64,000 nucleotides of DNA from Burkholderiales bacterium C2 (GTDB taxonomy: Bacteria; Pseudomonadota; Gammaproteobacteria; Burkholderiales; Burkholderiaceae_C), in NCBI GenBank assembly GCA_005503085.1, contig SCOI01000010.1, forward strand, positions 1 to 64,000, in the 5' to 3' direction. Below the pieces are notes generated by a model. It saw only the letters and a list, made by a program, of their open reading frames with translations, made no database searches and was not told the DNA's origin. The first letter of the stretch is position 1. Each line of letters begins with the position of its first letter. This document shows, one piece after another, positions 19,397 through 27,688 of this stretch. The position numbers and the translations under genes are program-made.

Positions 19397-20245
19397 ATGA
19401 GCACACAGCAACAAGGATGTGGGAGCGGCAGTTGCGGCTGCGGTGGCGGCAAGAACACAGGATCCACCGCCACCACGTCGCCGACCGCGATGATCAACGG
19501 CGTGCCCCTGCACGCCGACGCCGAACTCGTCGCGCAGGAAGACCTGCGCCAGCGGGCCTATAGCGAGCTGCTGCGCCAGGCCGCGCAGCGCGCCGGCCTG
19601 CTGGCCGTGGGCGATGTGCCGGCACTGGACGGCCTGCTCAGCGAGGCCGCGTCGGCAGCGATCGAGCAGTTGCTGGAGCGCGAGCTGCGCCTGCCCGAGC
19701 CCGACGAGGCCGCCTGCCGGCGCTTCTTCGAGGCCCATGTCGCGCGCTTCGCGATCGGTGAGCGGGTCCATGCGCGGCACATCCTGTTCGCCGTCACCGA
19801 AGGCATGGACATTGCCGCGTTGCGCCAGCGCGCGGAGGGGCTGCTGGTCTCGCTGCGCTGTGTCGATGCCGAGGCCTTCGCGCAGGCGGCCGCCGAGTTC
19901 TCGAACTGCCCCAGCGGCGCCGAGGGCGGCGAGCTGGGCTGGCTGACGCGCGACGATTGCGCGCCCGAGTTCGGCGCCGCCCTGTTCGCGCAGGACGAGG
20001 CCAGCGCGCATATCGGTGTGCTGCCGCGCCTGGTCAGCACCCGCTTCGGCTTCCATATCGTGCGGGTCGAGGCCCGCGAGCCGGGCCTGCGCCAGGGTTT
20101 CGAGGCCGTGCAGGCCGCAATTGCCCAGACCCTGCGCCAGCAGGCCTATGTGACAGCCCTGCGCCAGTACCTGAACCTGCTGGCCGGTGCGGCCCGCATC
20201 GACGGCCTGGCCCTCGAGGGCGCCGACTCGCCCTTGCTGCAGTAG
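19397..20245 (+). CDS. PpiC-type (parvulin) peptidyl-prolyl isomerase of the nar operon
   Basis: Protein of 282 residues with a parvulin (rotamase) domain at about 120-225 (HARHILFAV..., GAEGGELGWL, FGFHIVRV) after a helical SurA/NifM-like N-terminal part. It begins with a short cysteine/glycine-rich tail (GCGSGSCGCGGG) and has no signal peptide, so it should be cytoplasmic. A PpiC-type gene directly after narI is also known in other nar operons, for example in Pseudomonas aeruginosa, which suggests a role in folding or maturation of the reductase. The cysteine-rich tail could bind metal; that is speculation. Confidence 0.88.
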   Translation: MSTQQQGCGSGSCGCGGGKNTGSTATTSPTAMINGVPLHADAELVAQEDLRQRAYSELLRQAAQRAGLLAVGDVPALDGLLSEAASAAIEQLLERELRLPEPDEAACRRFFEAHVARFAIGERVHARHILFAVTEGMDIAALRQRAEGLLVSLRCVDAEAFAQAAAEFSNCPSGAEGGELGWLTRDDCAPEFGAALFAQDEASAHIGVLPRLVSTRFGFHIVRVEAREPGLRQGFEAVQAAIAQTLRQQAYVTALRQYLNLLAGAARIDGLALEGADSPLLQ

Positions 20246-20254
20246 CCACCGACC

Positions 20255-20950
20255 ATGCCCGACGACCTGCTGTCGCGGCTGCGGCGTTTCAATACCGACT
20301 TCTTCCCGCAGTACCAGGCCCGCTTCAAGGACCTGGTCGAGCAGGGCCAGCATCCGAGCACCCTGTTCATCGGCTGCTCGGATTCGCGCCTGGTGCCCCA
20401 TATGCTGACCGGCTCGGGGCCGGGCGAGCTCTTCCTGGTGCGCAATGTCGGCGCCTTCGTGCCGCCCTATGACGGCTCCCAGGGGCTCCATGGCACGGCC
20501 GCCGCCATCGAGTACGCCGTGCTGGCCCTGGACGTGCAGCACATCATCGTCTGCGGCCACAGCCATTGCGGCGGCATCCGCGCGCTCTACGGCGAGGTGC
20601 CGGCCGAGGCGCCCAATCTGCGCGCCTGGCTGGAGCTGGGCCGCGAGGCCGTCTTGCCGGTGCAGCTGTCCGACGAGGCGCTGCGCCGCACCGAGGAACG
20701 CTCGGTTGTGCTGCAGCTGGAGCGGCTGATGGACTATCCGATGGTGCGCGCCCGGGTCGAGCGCCGCGAGCTGGCTCTGCATGGCTGGCACTATGTGATC
20801 GAGGCCGGCGAGGTCCATGTCTTCGACGTCAATGCCGGCGGCTTCGTGCCGGCCTCGCGAGCGCTGCACAGCGGCACCGGCCCCTATGCCGACGCCGATC
20901 AGGGCGCCTTCTTCAACGAGATCGACCCGGCCTGGGCACCCAGGCGCTGA
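20255..20950 (+). CDS. Beta-class carbonic anhydrase
   Basis: Zinc enzyme interconverting CO2 and bicarbonate, 231 residues, cytoplasmic. The zinc ligands and catalytic dyad are all present: Cys41 and Asp43 with Arg45 in CSDSR, His102 and Cys105 in CGHSHCGG. The N-terminal NTDFFPQYQARFKDLVEQG is typical of the proteobacterial beta class. It lies 9 bases after the PpiC gene and 11 before nnrS, inside the nar operon. Its job there is not obvious; it may supply bicarbonate or buffer pH during anaerobic growth (inference). Confidence 0.93.
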   Translation: MPDDLLSRLRRFNTDFFPQYQARFKDLVEQGQHPSTLFIGCSDSRLVPHMLTGSGPGELFLVRNVGAFVPPYDGSQGLHGTAAAIEYAVLALDVQHIIVCGHSHCGGIRALYGEVPAEAPNLRAWLELGREAVLPVQLSDEALRRTEERSVVLQLERLMDYPMVRARVERRELALHGWHYVIEAGEVHVFDVNAGGFVPASRALHSGTGPYADADQGAFFNEIDPAWAPRR

Positions 20951-20961
20951 AAGCTCACGCG

Positions 20962-22161
20962 ATGACTTCAATCATCAAGATCCAGGAACCGCCGCGCCCT
21001 GCCGCAGTGACGCCCGGCTTCGCCCTCTGGCAGCTCGGCTTCCGCCCCTTCTACCTGCTGGCCAGCAGCTTCGCCGCGTTGTCTATCGCGCTGTGGGCGC
21101 TGCAATTCGCCGGCCAGCTGGGATCGCAGGCCTATCTGCAGGGGCCGCTATGGCATGCGCACGAGATGCTGTTCGGCTTCACTCTCGCCGTGATGGTGGG
21201 CTTTCTGTTCACCGCCGGCCGCAACTGGAGCAATCGCCCGACACCCACCGGTGCCGCGCTGGCTGCACTGGCCGGGCTGTGGCTGGCCGGCCGCGTGCTG
21301 GTGCTGACGCCCTGGGGCTGGGCGGCGGCCCTGGTCAACATCGCCTTCCCGCTGCTGGCCACGATCGCGCTGGCCCTGCCCTTCATCGCCGCCCGCAATC
21401 GCCGCAACTACTTCTTCATCGCCCTGCTGGCGCTGCTGACAGTGGCCCAGGCCGGCGTGCATCTGAGCCAGCTGGGCCTGCTGCAGTTACCGGGCTGGGT
21501 CGGCATCCAGCTGGGGCTCGATGTCGTGCTTTTCATCATGGCGGTGATGGCCGGCCGCGTGATCCCGATGTTCACCAACAACGGCGTGCCGGGCGCCAAT
21601 GCCACGCGCCGGCCCTGGCTGGAACAGGCCGCGCTGGGCAGTACGCTGGCGCTGCTGGCCGGCGATGGGTTCGGGCTGGCCGGCCTGCCGCTGGCCTTGC
21701 TGGCCGGCGTCTGCTCGGCCGCGCACCTGCTGCGCTGGCTGCTGTGGCAGCCGCTGAAGACGCTGCGCACGCCGCTGGTCTGGGTGCTGCATCTGGCCTA
21801 TCTGTGGATTCCACTGCACCTGCTGCTGCGCGGCCTGGCGGCGCTGGGCCTGCTGGCCCCGACGCTGGCGACCCACGCGCTGACCCTCGGGGCCATCGGC
21901 GGGCTGGTCATCGGCATGATGAGCCGCACCGCGCTGGGCCACACCGGCAGGCTGCTACGGGCCAGCAGGGGTGATGTGGCCAGCTATGGGTTGGTGGCCG
22001 CCGCCGCCGTGGTGCGCGTCGGATGGCCATTGCTGGCGTCGGCGCAGACCGTCCACGCGGTGCTGCTGTCGGCCGCGCTATGGTCGGCCGGCTTCGGGCT
22101 CTACGCGCTGCGCTACTGGCCGATCCTCACACGCACGCGCGTCGATGGCCGGCCGGGCTGA
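20962..22161 (+). CDS. nnrS: NnrS family heme/copper membrane protein
   Basis: Polytopic inner-membrane protein (399 residues, about 12 hydrophobic segments) of the NnrS family, which is linked to relief of nitric-oxide stress and found with denitrification genes. Signature elements: FRPFYLLAS, WHAHEMLFGF near residue 67, the GRVIPMFTNNG loop and a C-terminal MSRTALGHTGR. The ATG at 20962 follows the carbonic anhydrase stop by 11 bases. Its place at the end of the nar operon suggests protection from NO arising as a by-product of nitrite. Confidence 0.92.
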   Translation: MTSIIKIQEPPRPAAVTPGFALWQLGFRPFYLLASSFAALSIALWALQFAGQLGSQAYLQGPLWHAHEMLFGFTLAVMVGFLFTAGRNWSNRPTPTGAALAALAGLWLAGRVLVLTPWGWAAALVNIAFPLLATIALALPFIAARNRRNYFFIALLALLTVAQAGVHLSQLGLLQLPGWVGIQLGLDVVLFIMAVMAGRVIPMFTNNGVPGANATRRPWLEQAALGSTLALLAGDGFGLAGLPLALLAGVCSAAHLLRWLLWQPLKTLRTPLVWVLHLAYLWIPLHLLLRGLAALGLLAPTLATHALTLGAIGGLVIGMMSRTALGHTGRLLRASRGDVASYGLVAAAAVVRVGWPLLASAQTVHAVLLSAALWSAGFGLYALRYWPILTRTRVDGRPG

Positions 22162-22172
22162 GAATCCCGCCC

Positions 22173-22571
22173 ATGGACTATCTGACGATCAAGGCCCTGC
22201 ACCAGGGCGCCGTGCTGCTGTCGGTCAGCGGCTTCTTTGCGCGCGGCCTTGGATCCTTGCTGGGCGCTGCCTGGGTTCGCGGCCGTGCGGCCAGAACCCT
22301 GCCTCACCTGGTCGATTCGGCGCTGCTGCTGTCGGCACTGGCGCTGGCCTGGATGCTGCGACTGTCGCCGCTCGATGCACCCTGGCTGCAGGCCAAGATC
22401 CTCGGCCTGCTGATCTATATCGCGCTGGGCATGCTGGCGCTGAAACCCGGCCGGCCACTGGCGCTGCGCGCGACCGCATGGCTCGCAGCACTGGCAACCG
22501 TCGGCTGGATCGCCTCGGTGGCGATCAGCAAGAACCCGCTGGGTTGGCTGGCGGGCCTGGGCTCGGCCTGA
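22173..22571 (+). CDS. SirB2-family small membrane protein
   Basis: Protein of 132 residues with four predicted membrane helices, matching the SirB2 (invasion gene expression up-regulator) family: MDYLTIKALHQGAVLLSVSGFF at the start, HLVDSALLLSALALAWML in the middle and a C-terminal NPLGWL. The molecular function of the family is not established. It starts 11 bases after nnrS and is the last gene before the terminator at 22622-22651, so it closes the nar operon. Confidence 0.8.
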   Translation: MDYLTIKALHQGAVLLSVSGFFARGLGSLLGAAWVRGRAARTLPHLVDSALLLSALALAWMLRLSPLDAPWLQAKILGLLIYIALGMLALKPGRPLALRATAWLAALATVGWIASVAISKNPLGWLAGLGSA

Positions 22572-22621
22572 CGCGATGGATGGGGTCAAACGGTCTAGCG
22601 CCCGCTTCCGCTCAGGCCAAC

Positions 22622-22651
22622 AAAAAAGCACCTGGCATTACTGCCAGGTGC
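22622..22651 (-). terminator. Rho-independent terminator, probably bidirectional
   Basis: A perfect 10-bp stem (GCACCTGGCA, 22628-22637, pairing with 22642-22651) with a 4-base loop. On the minus strand it is followed by six T (complement of 22622-22627) and lies 20 bases past the tRNA, so it ends the tRNA-Val transcript. On the plus strand the stem is followed by TTTCGTTT, so it may also end the nar operon. Confidence 0.85.
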
Positions 22652-22670
22652 TTTCGTTTCCTACCGTATT

Positions 22671-22747
22671 TGGTAGGCGCGATTGGATTCGAACCAACGA
22701 CCCCCACCATGTCAAGGTGGTGCTCTAACCAACTGAGCTACGCGCCT
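22671..22747 (-). tRNA. tRNA-Val (anticodon GAC)
   Basis: Read on the minus strand, the sequence folds as a complete cloverleaf: acceptor stem AGGCGCG (22747-22741) pairing with CGCGCCT (22681-22675), D arm AGCTCAGTTGGTTAGAGC, anticodon stem CCACC/GGTGG with loop TTGACAT (GAC at 22713-22711), a T arm containing GGTTCGAATCC, discriminator A and an encoded CCA (complement of 22671-22673). It lies downstream of relA on the same strand. Confidence 0.97.
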
Positions 22748-22808
22748 GAAGAGCTTCGCACTATAGCATGGATTTCTGAGTCTTTCAAACTCCCGCCGTA
22801 TTTCGCGC

Positions 22809-25037
22809 TTATTTTCTCCGCGCGCTGCGCACGCCGCTGACCTGGGCCACGCTGCGCAGCACCTGGGCCAGGCGGCCGGAATCGGCTACCTCGACGGTCA
22901 GGCTCATCCAGGCGGTCTCGCCCTTGGCCACCTTCAGGGATTGCGTGTTGACTGCGATCACATTCATCTTCTCCTTGGCCAGCACCTCCAGCACATCGCG
23001 CAGCAGGCCCTGGCGGTCGCTCGACTCGATGATCACATCGACCGGATAGAGCGCGCCCTTCTCGGGTGTCTCGCCCCAGGCCACCGCGATCACGCGTTCG
23101 GGAGCGCGCTGCGCCATCTGGCGGAAGTTGCTGCAGTCGGCGCGGTGGATGGCCACGCCCTTGCCGCGCGTCACATAGCCGCCGATGCCATCGGGCGGCG
23201 CCGGCCGGCAGCAGCGCGCCAGATTGGTCAGCAGCGAATCAACACCGACCACAAGCACGCCACCCTTGGGTGCCGAGCTGCCCGCCTTGGTCCGGCGCTG
23301 CACCAGCATCTCGTCGGTGTCGGGCTCGGGCACCGGCGGGCGCAGCAGGTTCTCGATATTGCGCAGCGAGTACTCGTCCTTACCCACCACCTCGAACAAA
23401 GCATCGGCATTCTTGAAGCCCAGGCGTGCGGCCAGATCCTCCAGCTTGGTGGCGGTCTTGCCCTCGCGCTGCAACAGCTTCTCGACCAGCTCACGGCCCT
23501 TGGCAATCGTCTGGGCCTGGGCCAGGGCATTGAACCAGGCGCGTACCTTGGTGCGCGAGCGCTGGCTTTGCAGGTAGCCCAGCTCGGGGTTGAGCCAGTC
23601 GAGCGAGGGCCCACCCTCCTTCAGCGCGCTGATCTCGACGGTCTGCCCGCTTTGCAGCCTGGTGTTCAGCGGCACCATCTGGCCATCGATCTTGGCGCCG
23701 CGGCAGCGGTGGCCCAGATCGGTATGGACGGCATAGGCGAAGTCGATCGGCGTCGCGTCCCTGACCAGTTCGACGATGGTGGCCTGCGGCGTGAACACAT
23801 AGATGCGGTCGTCGAACACCGGCTGCGCGCCGGGCGCATCGCCCTCGACGAAATCACGCTCCCAGGCCAGCAGCTGGCGCAGCACCGCCTTGCGCGCGGC
23901 CGCCACCTGCTCCTCGAATTCGCCGGCCGCCGTCACGCCGGCATAGCCGCGCGCGCCCGCCTCCTTGTAGGCCCAGTGCGCGGCCACGCCGTGTTCGGCA
24001 TGCTCGTGCATCGCACGCGTGCGGATCTGCACCTCCATCGGCCGCTCGTCCGGCCCCAGCACGACGGTATGCAGGCTTTGATAGCCGTTGGGCTTGGGCT
24101 TGGCGATGTAGTCGTCGAACTCGCCGGCCACCGGCACAAAGCGCTCGTGCAACAGACTCAGGCAGGCGTAGCAATCGCTGACATCGGGCACGATGACTCT
24201 GAGCGCGCGCAGGTCGAAGACCCGGTCCAGCTCCAGGCTCTTGCCCTGCATCTTCTTCCAGATGCTGTAGAGATGCTTGGGCCGGCCCTGCACCTCGGCC
24301 TGCAATCCGTGGCCCGCCAGATCGGCCTGCAGCGCAAGGCGCGCGGCCTCGATGCGCTGCTCGCGCTCGACGCGCTTCTCGTCCAGCGCTCGGGCCAGGC
24401 CCTTGTAGGCCTCGGGCTGCAGAAAACGGAAGGACAGGTCCTCCAGCTCCCACTTGATCTGCCAGATGCCCAGCCGGTTGGCCAGCGGCGCAAACACCTG
24501 CTGCGACTCGGCCGCCACGGCCTGCGAGCACTCGGTCTTGGTCGCGGCAAAGTAGCGTAGGGTCTGCAGCCGCGAGGCCAGGCGCAGCAGCACCACGCGC
24601 AGATCGCGCGAGAAGGCCAGCAGCATCTTGCGCACCCGCTCGGTCTGCTGCTGGCGCTGCTCCTCGCCCTTGAGCGCCCCCTGCGCCTCGCGGGCCGCGC
24701 GCTGCAACTGCACCAGCTTGCGCGTGTGCGTCACCAGACTGGCATAGCTGTCGCCAAAGGCCTTGGCGACGATGTCCTCGGGCTTGTTCAGATAGTCGCC
24801 GGCATAGACCAGATAGGAGGCCGCCTGCATCGCCGGCGCCGCTCCGATGCCGGCCAGTATCGCGGCCACGCCATCGGCATGGGCCAGCGCATCCTCGCCG
24901 GTGTCCAGCGGCTGGCCGGCCAGCAGCGGCTCGGCAAAGGCGCGGGCTCGCACCACGGCCGCCTGGCCCTCGCCGGTGTCGGCCAGCGCGACAATGGGCG
25001 CGGCCTGCTCCGCTCTTGCGGGCAATCCTGTCTTCAT
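22809..25037 (-). CDS. relA: RelA, (p)ppGpp synthetase I
   Basis: Stringent-response enzyme (742 residues) that makes (p)ppGpp from ATP and GTP/GDP on stalled ribosomes. In the N-terminal region the hydrolase HDxxED signature is replaced by YAGDYLNKPED, so hydrolysis is lost. The synthetase domain carries GEFDDYIAKPKPNGYQSLHT; the EFDD (ExDD) form marks monofunctional RelA rather than SpoT/Rel. Then follow MEVQIRTRAMHEHAEHGVAA, a TGS domain (IYVFTPQATIVELVRDATPI) and a C-terminal ACT domain. It starts 2 bases after the stop of the alpha/beta hydrolase gene, forming one operon. Confidence 0.95.
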   Translation of the reverse strand: MKTGLPARAEQAAPIVALADTGEGQAAVVRARAFAEPLLAGQPLDTGEDALAHADGVAAILAGIGAAPAMQAASYLVYAGDYLNKPEDIVAKAFGDSYASLVTHTRKLVQLQRAAREAQGALKGEEQRQQQTERVRKMLLAFSRDLRVVLLRLASRLQTLRYFAATKTECSQAVAAESQQVFAPLANRLGIWQIKWELEDLSFRFLQPEAYKGLARALDEKRVEREQRIEAARLALQADLAGHGLQAEVQGRPKHLYSIWKKMQGKSLELDRVFDLRALRVIVPDVSDCYACLSLLHERFVPVAGEFDDYIAKPKPNGYQSLHTVVLGPDERPMEVQIRTRAMHEHAEHGVAAHWAYKEAGARGYAGVTAAGEFEEQVAAARKAVLRQLLAWERDFVEGDAPGAQPVFDDRIYVFTPQATIVELVRDATPIDFAYAVHTDLGHRCRGAKIDGQMVPLNTRLQSGQTVEISALKEGGPSLDWLNPELGYLQSQRSRTKVRAWFNALAQAQTIAKGRELVEKLLQREGKTATKLEDLAARLGFKNADALFEVVGKDEYSLRNIENLLRPPVPEPDTDEMLVQRRTKAGSSAPKGGVLVVGVDSLLTNLARCCRPAPPDGIGGYVTRGKGVAIHRADCSNFRQMAQRAPERVIAVAWGETPEKGALYPVDVIIESSDRQGLLRDVLEVLAKEKMNVIAVNTQSLKVAKGETAWMSLTVEVADSGRLAQVLRSVAQVSGVRSARRK

Positions 25038-25039
25038 AA

Positions 25040-25912
25040 CTAGCTGAGGAAATGCTGCACCAGGGCGATCTGATCGGCAGCCACCAGGGTCGGCGCATGG
25101 CCGACACCGGGCAATTCATGCAAGAGCGCACGGGGGCCACGCTGCGTCATCGCCTGGGCGGTCGCGCGCGACAAGAGATCGGACTCGGCCCCGCGCAGCA
25201 GCAGGGTCGGGCAGCGCAGCGCGTCATAGGCCTGCCACAGCGCGGCCTCGCCGGCCGCCGCCAGCGCCGGCGTCAACGCGGCAAAGGGCTCGGCGATGCG
25301 CGGGTCGTAGTGCAGGCGCACGCCGCTGCCGTCGCCTTCAGCATCCGGCCGGAACATCGGCCGCGACAGCGCCAGCCACTCGTCCTCGCTGTGCGGCCCG
25401 AAGCCGCAAGAGATCTCGCGCAGATGGGCGACGCCCTGCGCCAGGCTGTCAAAGCGCATGCGTTGGCCCAGATAACTGCCGATGCGCTCCAGCGCCGCAT
25501 ACTCGATGGCCGGGCCCACATCGTTGAGCACCAGGCGCCGCACCGGGCTGTCCGGCAGCGCCGCCAGGCCCAGGCCGATCAGGCCGCCCATCGAGGTGCC
25601 GACCCAGTCGACCTCGGCCACATCCAGCCGCGCCAGCAGGGTCACCATATCCGCCACATAGACCGGCACCTGGTAGAGCGCCGCGTTGGGCCGCCGGTCG
25701 GACTCGCCGCGCCCCATCACATCGGGGCAGATGACGCGGTAGCGCTCGCTCAGGCTGCGGGCCAGCACATCGAAATCGCGGCCCTGGCGGCTCAGGCCAT
25801 GGACGCAGACCAGCACACGGGGGTTGTCGCGCGCGCCCCATTCCCAGTAAGCCATGCGATGCAGGCCGGCGCTGCTCAGGCATTGCACATGGTTCAGGCG
25901 CGGTTCGGGCAT
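25040..25912 (-). CDS. Alpha/beta hydrolase
   Basis: Soluble alpha/beta-hydrolase-fold protein of 290 residues. The oxyanion HG is in CVHGLSRQGRDFD, the nucleophile elbow is GTSMGG, and the catalytic His is in GVGHAP; an acidic residue follows LLLRGAESD. Similar proteins are annotated as esterases or lactonases; the substrate is unknown. The ATG at 25910-25912 is chosen over an open extension that runs into the divergent bdhA promoter region. Its two-base spacing to relA is conserved-looking operon architecture, but no functional link to ppGpp is evident. Confidence 0.8.
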   Translation of the reverse strand: MPEPRLNHVQCLSSAGLHRMAYWEWGARDNPRVLVCVHGLSRQGRDFDVLARSLSERYRVICPDVMGRGESDRRPNAALYQVPVYVADMVTLLARLDVAEVDWVGTSMGGLIGLGLAALPDSPVRRLVLNDVGPAIEYAALERIGSYLGQRMRFDSLAQGVAHLREISCGFGPHSEDEWLALSRPMFRPDAEGDGSGVRLHYDPRIAEPFAALTPALAAAGEAALWQAYDALRCPTLLLRGAESDLLSRATAQAMTQRGPRALLHELPGVGHAPTLVAADQIALVQHFLS

Positions 25913-25962
25913 TTGTTTCGGTATCCTTTGCAGGCATCCTAACAACCCCCGAGGAATTCCCC

Positions 25963-26733
25963 ATGTTGAAAGGCAAAACCGCCTTGGTCACCGGCTCCAC
26001 CAGCGGCATCGGTCTGGGCATCGCGCTGACCCTGGCGCGCCAGGGTGTGAACATCGTGCTGAACGGCTTTGGCGATGCCCAGGGGCCGAAGGCCGAGGTG
26101 GCCGCGCTCGGTGTCAAGGTCGGGTACCACGGCGCCGACATGAGCAAGGCCGGCGAGATCGAGGCGATGATGGCCTATATCGACGCCGAGTTCGGGGGCT
26201 GCGACATCCTGGTCAACAACGCCGGCATCCAGCATGTGGCCGCCGTCGAGGAGTTTCCGGTCGAGCGCTGGGACGCCATCATCGCGATCAACCTGAGCTC
26301 CGCCTTCCACACCACCCGCCTGGCCCTGCCGGGCATGAAGGCCAAGGGCTGGGGCCGCATCATCAACGTCGCCTCCACCCACGGCCTGGTGGCCTCGGCG
26401 CAGAAGTCGGCCTATGTGGCCGCCAAGCACGGCATCGTCGGTTTCACGAAGAGCGTGGCGCTGGAAACCGCCACCACCGGCGTGACCGTCAACGCGATCT
26501 GCCCCGGCTGGGTGCTGACGCCGCTGGTGCAAAAGCAGGTCGATGCCCGCGCCGCTGCCGATGGCGTCAGCATCGACGAGGCCAAGAAGCGGCTGCTGGC
26601 GGAGAAGCAGCCTTCGCTGCAGTTCACCACCCCGGAGGAACTGGGCGAACTGGCCGTCTTCATGTGTTCCGATGCCGCTGCGAACGTGCGCGGCCAGGCC
26701 TGGGCCATGGACGGCGGCTGGACCGCGCAGTAG
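25963..26733 (+). CDS. bdhA: D-3-hydroxybutyrate dehydrogenase
   Basis: NAD-dependent short-chain dehydrogenase (256 residues) that oxidises D-3-hydroxybutyrate to acetoacetate, a step in use of the storage polymer PHB. It has the cofactor motif TGSTSGIG (10-17), NNAG (85-88), catalytic Ser138, Tyr151 and Lys155, and the BDH-specific sequences VNAICPGWVLTPLVQKQ and QPSLQFTTPEELG. The SD is GAGGA at 25951-25955, 7 bases before the ATG. It is transcribed divergently from the hydrolase-relA pair across a 50-base gap. Confidence 0.93.
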   Translation: MLKGKTALVTGSTSGIGLGIALTLARQGVNIVLNGFGDAQGPKAEVAALGVKVGYHGADMSKAGEIEAMMAYIDAEFGGCDILVNNAGIQHVAAVEEFPVERWDAIIAINLSSAFHTTRLALPGMKAKGWGRIINVASTHGLVASAQKSAYVAAKHGIVGFTKSVALETATTGVTVNAICPGWVLTPLVQKQVDARAAADGVSIDEAKKRLLAEKQPSLQFTTPEELGELAVFMCSDAAANVRGQAWAMDGGWTAQ

Positions 26734-26754
26734 CCATGCGGTCAGAGCGGGCCG

Positions 26755-26827
26755 AGCGCCGGGCCGCCCCAAGCCGGCCCGCATCCCCTCGGGGGATCGC
26801 TCGACGTACCCGTCGAGCGAGGGGCTC
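26755..26827. repeat. Intergenic repeat, copy A (REP-like, with hairpin)
   Basis: A stretch of about 73 bases between the convergent bdhA and SIMPL genes. It shares the core CGCCGGGCCGCCCCAAG, a CCC-CTYGGGGGA block and the end AGGGGCTC with copy B at 51699-51775 (reverse orientation). Near its end it forms a 9-bp hairpin, CGCTCGACG (26798-26806) against CGTCGAGCG (26811-26819). The equivalent hairpin in copy B has different bases but still pairs. It may serve as a terminator or mRNA stabiliser. Confidence 0.7.
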
Positions 26828-26829
26828 CA

Positions 26830-27534
26830 TCATTTGGTCATCACGACCACGCCGTTGACCGAGACGCTGACCGTCGCCTTGCCGGCCTCGACCGGCAGGG
26901 CCTCGTCGGCCATGCCGGCGGCCTTCATCCGCATCATCGAGGGCGCGGCCATCGGCATCGGTCCGGAGTCGGCCGTGTTGACGCTGACTTCGCCGATCTG
27001 GTAGCCGGAGAAGCCGAACTGGCGCGCATAGTCGGCCGCGCGCAGCTTGTAGCGTGCGATCGCCTGAGCCACGACCTCGCCCTCGACCTTCTCGCGCGCC
27101 TCGCGCGACAGGCTGTAGCCGACGCGGGCAATGCTCATCGTCGCGATGCGGCCGCTCAGCTGGGCGATCGCCGCCGTGTCCTTGCCCTCGACCTGCAGCT
27201 CGGCCGTGCCCTGCCAGCCATTGATCTGGCCGGTCTTGGGCGCATAGCGCGGGTAGAGCGCGAAATTGCCGGTCTGCACCTCGACCTGGCCCGGCTTGGC
27301 GATCTTGCGCGCCTCGGCCAGCGCGGCGTCCAACGCCTGCTTCAGCGCACTCTGCACCTGGGCCGCGTCGGTACCTTCCTTGGTGGTCGTGAAGCTGACG
27401 CCCAGCACATCACGGGTCACTTCCTGGCTTGCGGTGGCGCTCAGGTTCAGCGCGTTCTGGCGCGGTGCCTCGGCCTGGGCCAGCACGGGCGCCAGGGTCA
27501 TCAAGGCCAGTGCGACCATGGTTTTGCGTGTCAT
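26830..27534 (-). CDS. SIMPL domain (DUF541) periplasmic protein
   Basis: Exported protein of 234 residues of the SIMPL/DUF541 family (BP26/OMP28-like). A signal peptide (MTRKTMVALALMTLAPVLAQA) is followed by the SIMPL domain: NLSATASQEVTRDVLGVSFTTTKEGTDA in short pieces, TGNFALYPRY, GWQGTAELQVEGKD and a C-terminal VSVSVNGVVVM. The family is linked with oxidative or envelope stress, but no precise function is known. It stands alone, divergent from ompR-envZ. Confidence 0.85.
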   Translation of the reverse strand: MTRKTMVALALMTLAPVLAQAEAPRQNALNLSATASQEVTRDVLGVSFTTTKEGTDAAQVQSALKQALDAALAEARKIAKPGQVEVQTGNFALYPRYAPKTGQINGWQGTAELQVEGKDTAAIAQLSGRIATMSIARVGYSLSREAREKVEGEVVAQAIARYKLRAADYARQFGFSGYQIGEVSVNTADSGPMPMAAPSMMRMKAAGMADEALPVEAGKATVSVSVNGVVVMTK

Positions 27535-27632
27535 CGATCTCCCTCAATCGGTTGGTGAACCCTGAGCTTAGCGGTGCGCGCCAGCTATCCGTTGACAAGG
27601 AAACATCTGCTCACAGTCCGCGCGGCCAAAGA

Positions 27633-27673
27633 TGTAACAGCGGGCCAAAGCCCTGCAAAATGCCGCTGTTACA
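27633..27673 (+). promoter_or_regulatory. Inverted repeat TGTAACAGCGG in the ompR leader
   Basis: Perfect 11-base arms, TGTAACAGCGG (27633-27643) and CCGCTGTTACA (27663-27673), are separated by 19 bases and lie just before the ompR SD (GGAG, 27680-27683). Arm centres are 30 bases apart, about three helical turns. It could be an operator bound on one DNA face (TGTAACA resembles OmpR-type half-sites, so perhaps autoregulation) or a hairpin in the mRNA leader. Confidence 0.55.
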
Positions 27674-27688
27674 AATTCAGGAGTGGCC

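Noticed and set aside
27592..27620. TTGACA before ompR as a sigma-70 promoter
   Set aside because: The -35 match is perfect but no acceptable -10 occurs at 16-18 bases (AGTCCG), so I did not call a promoter.
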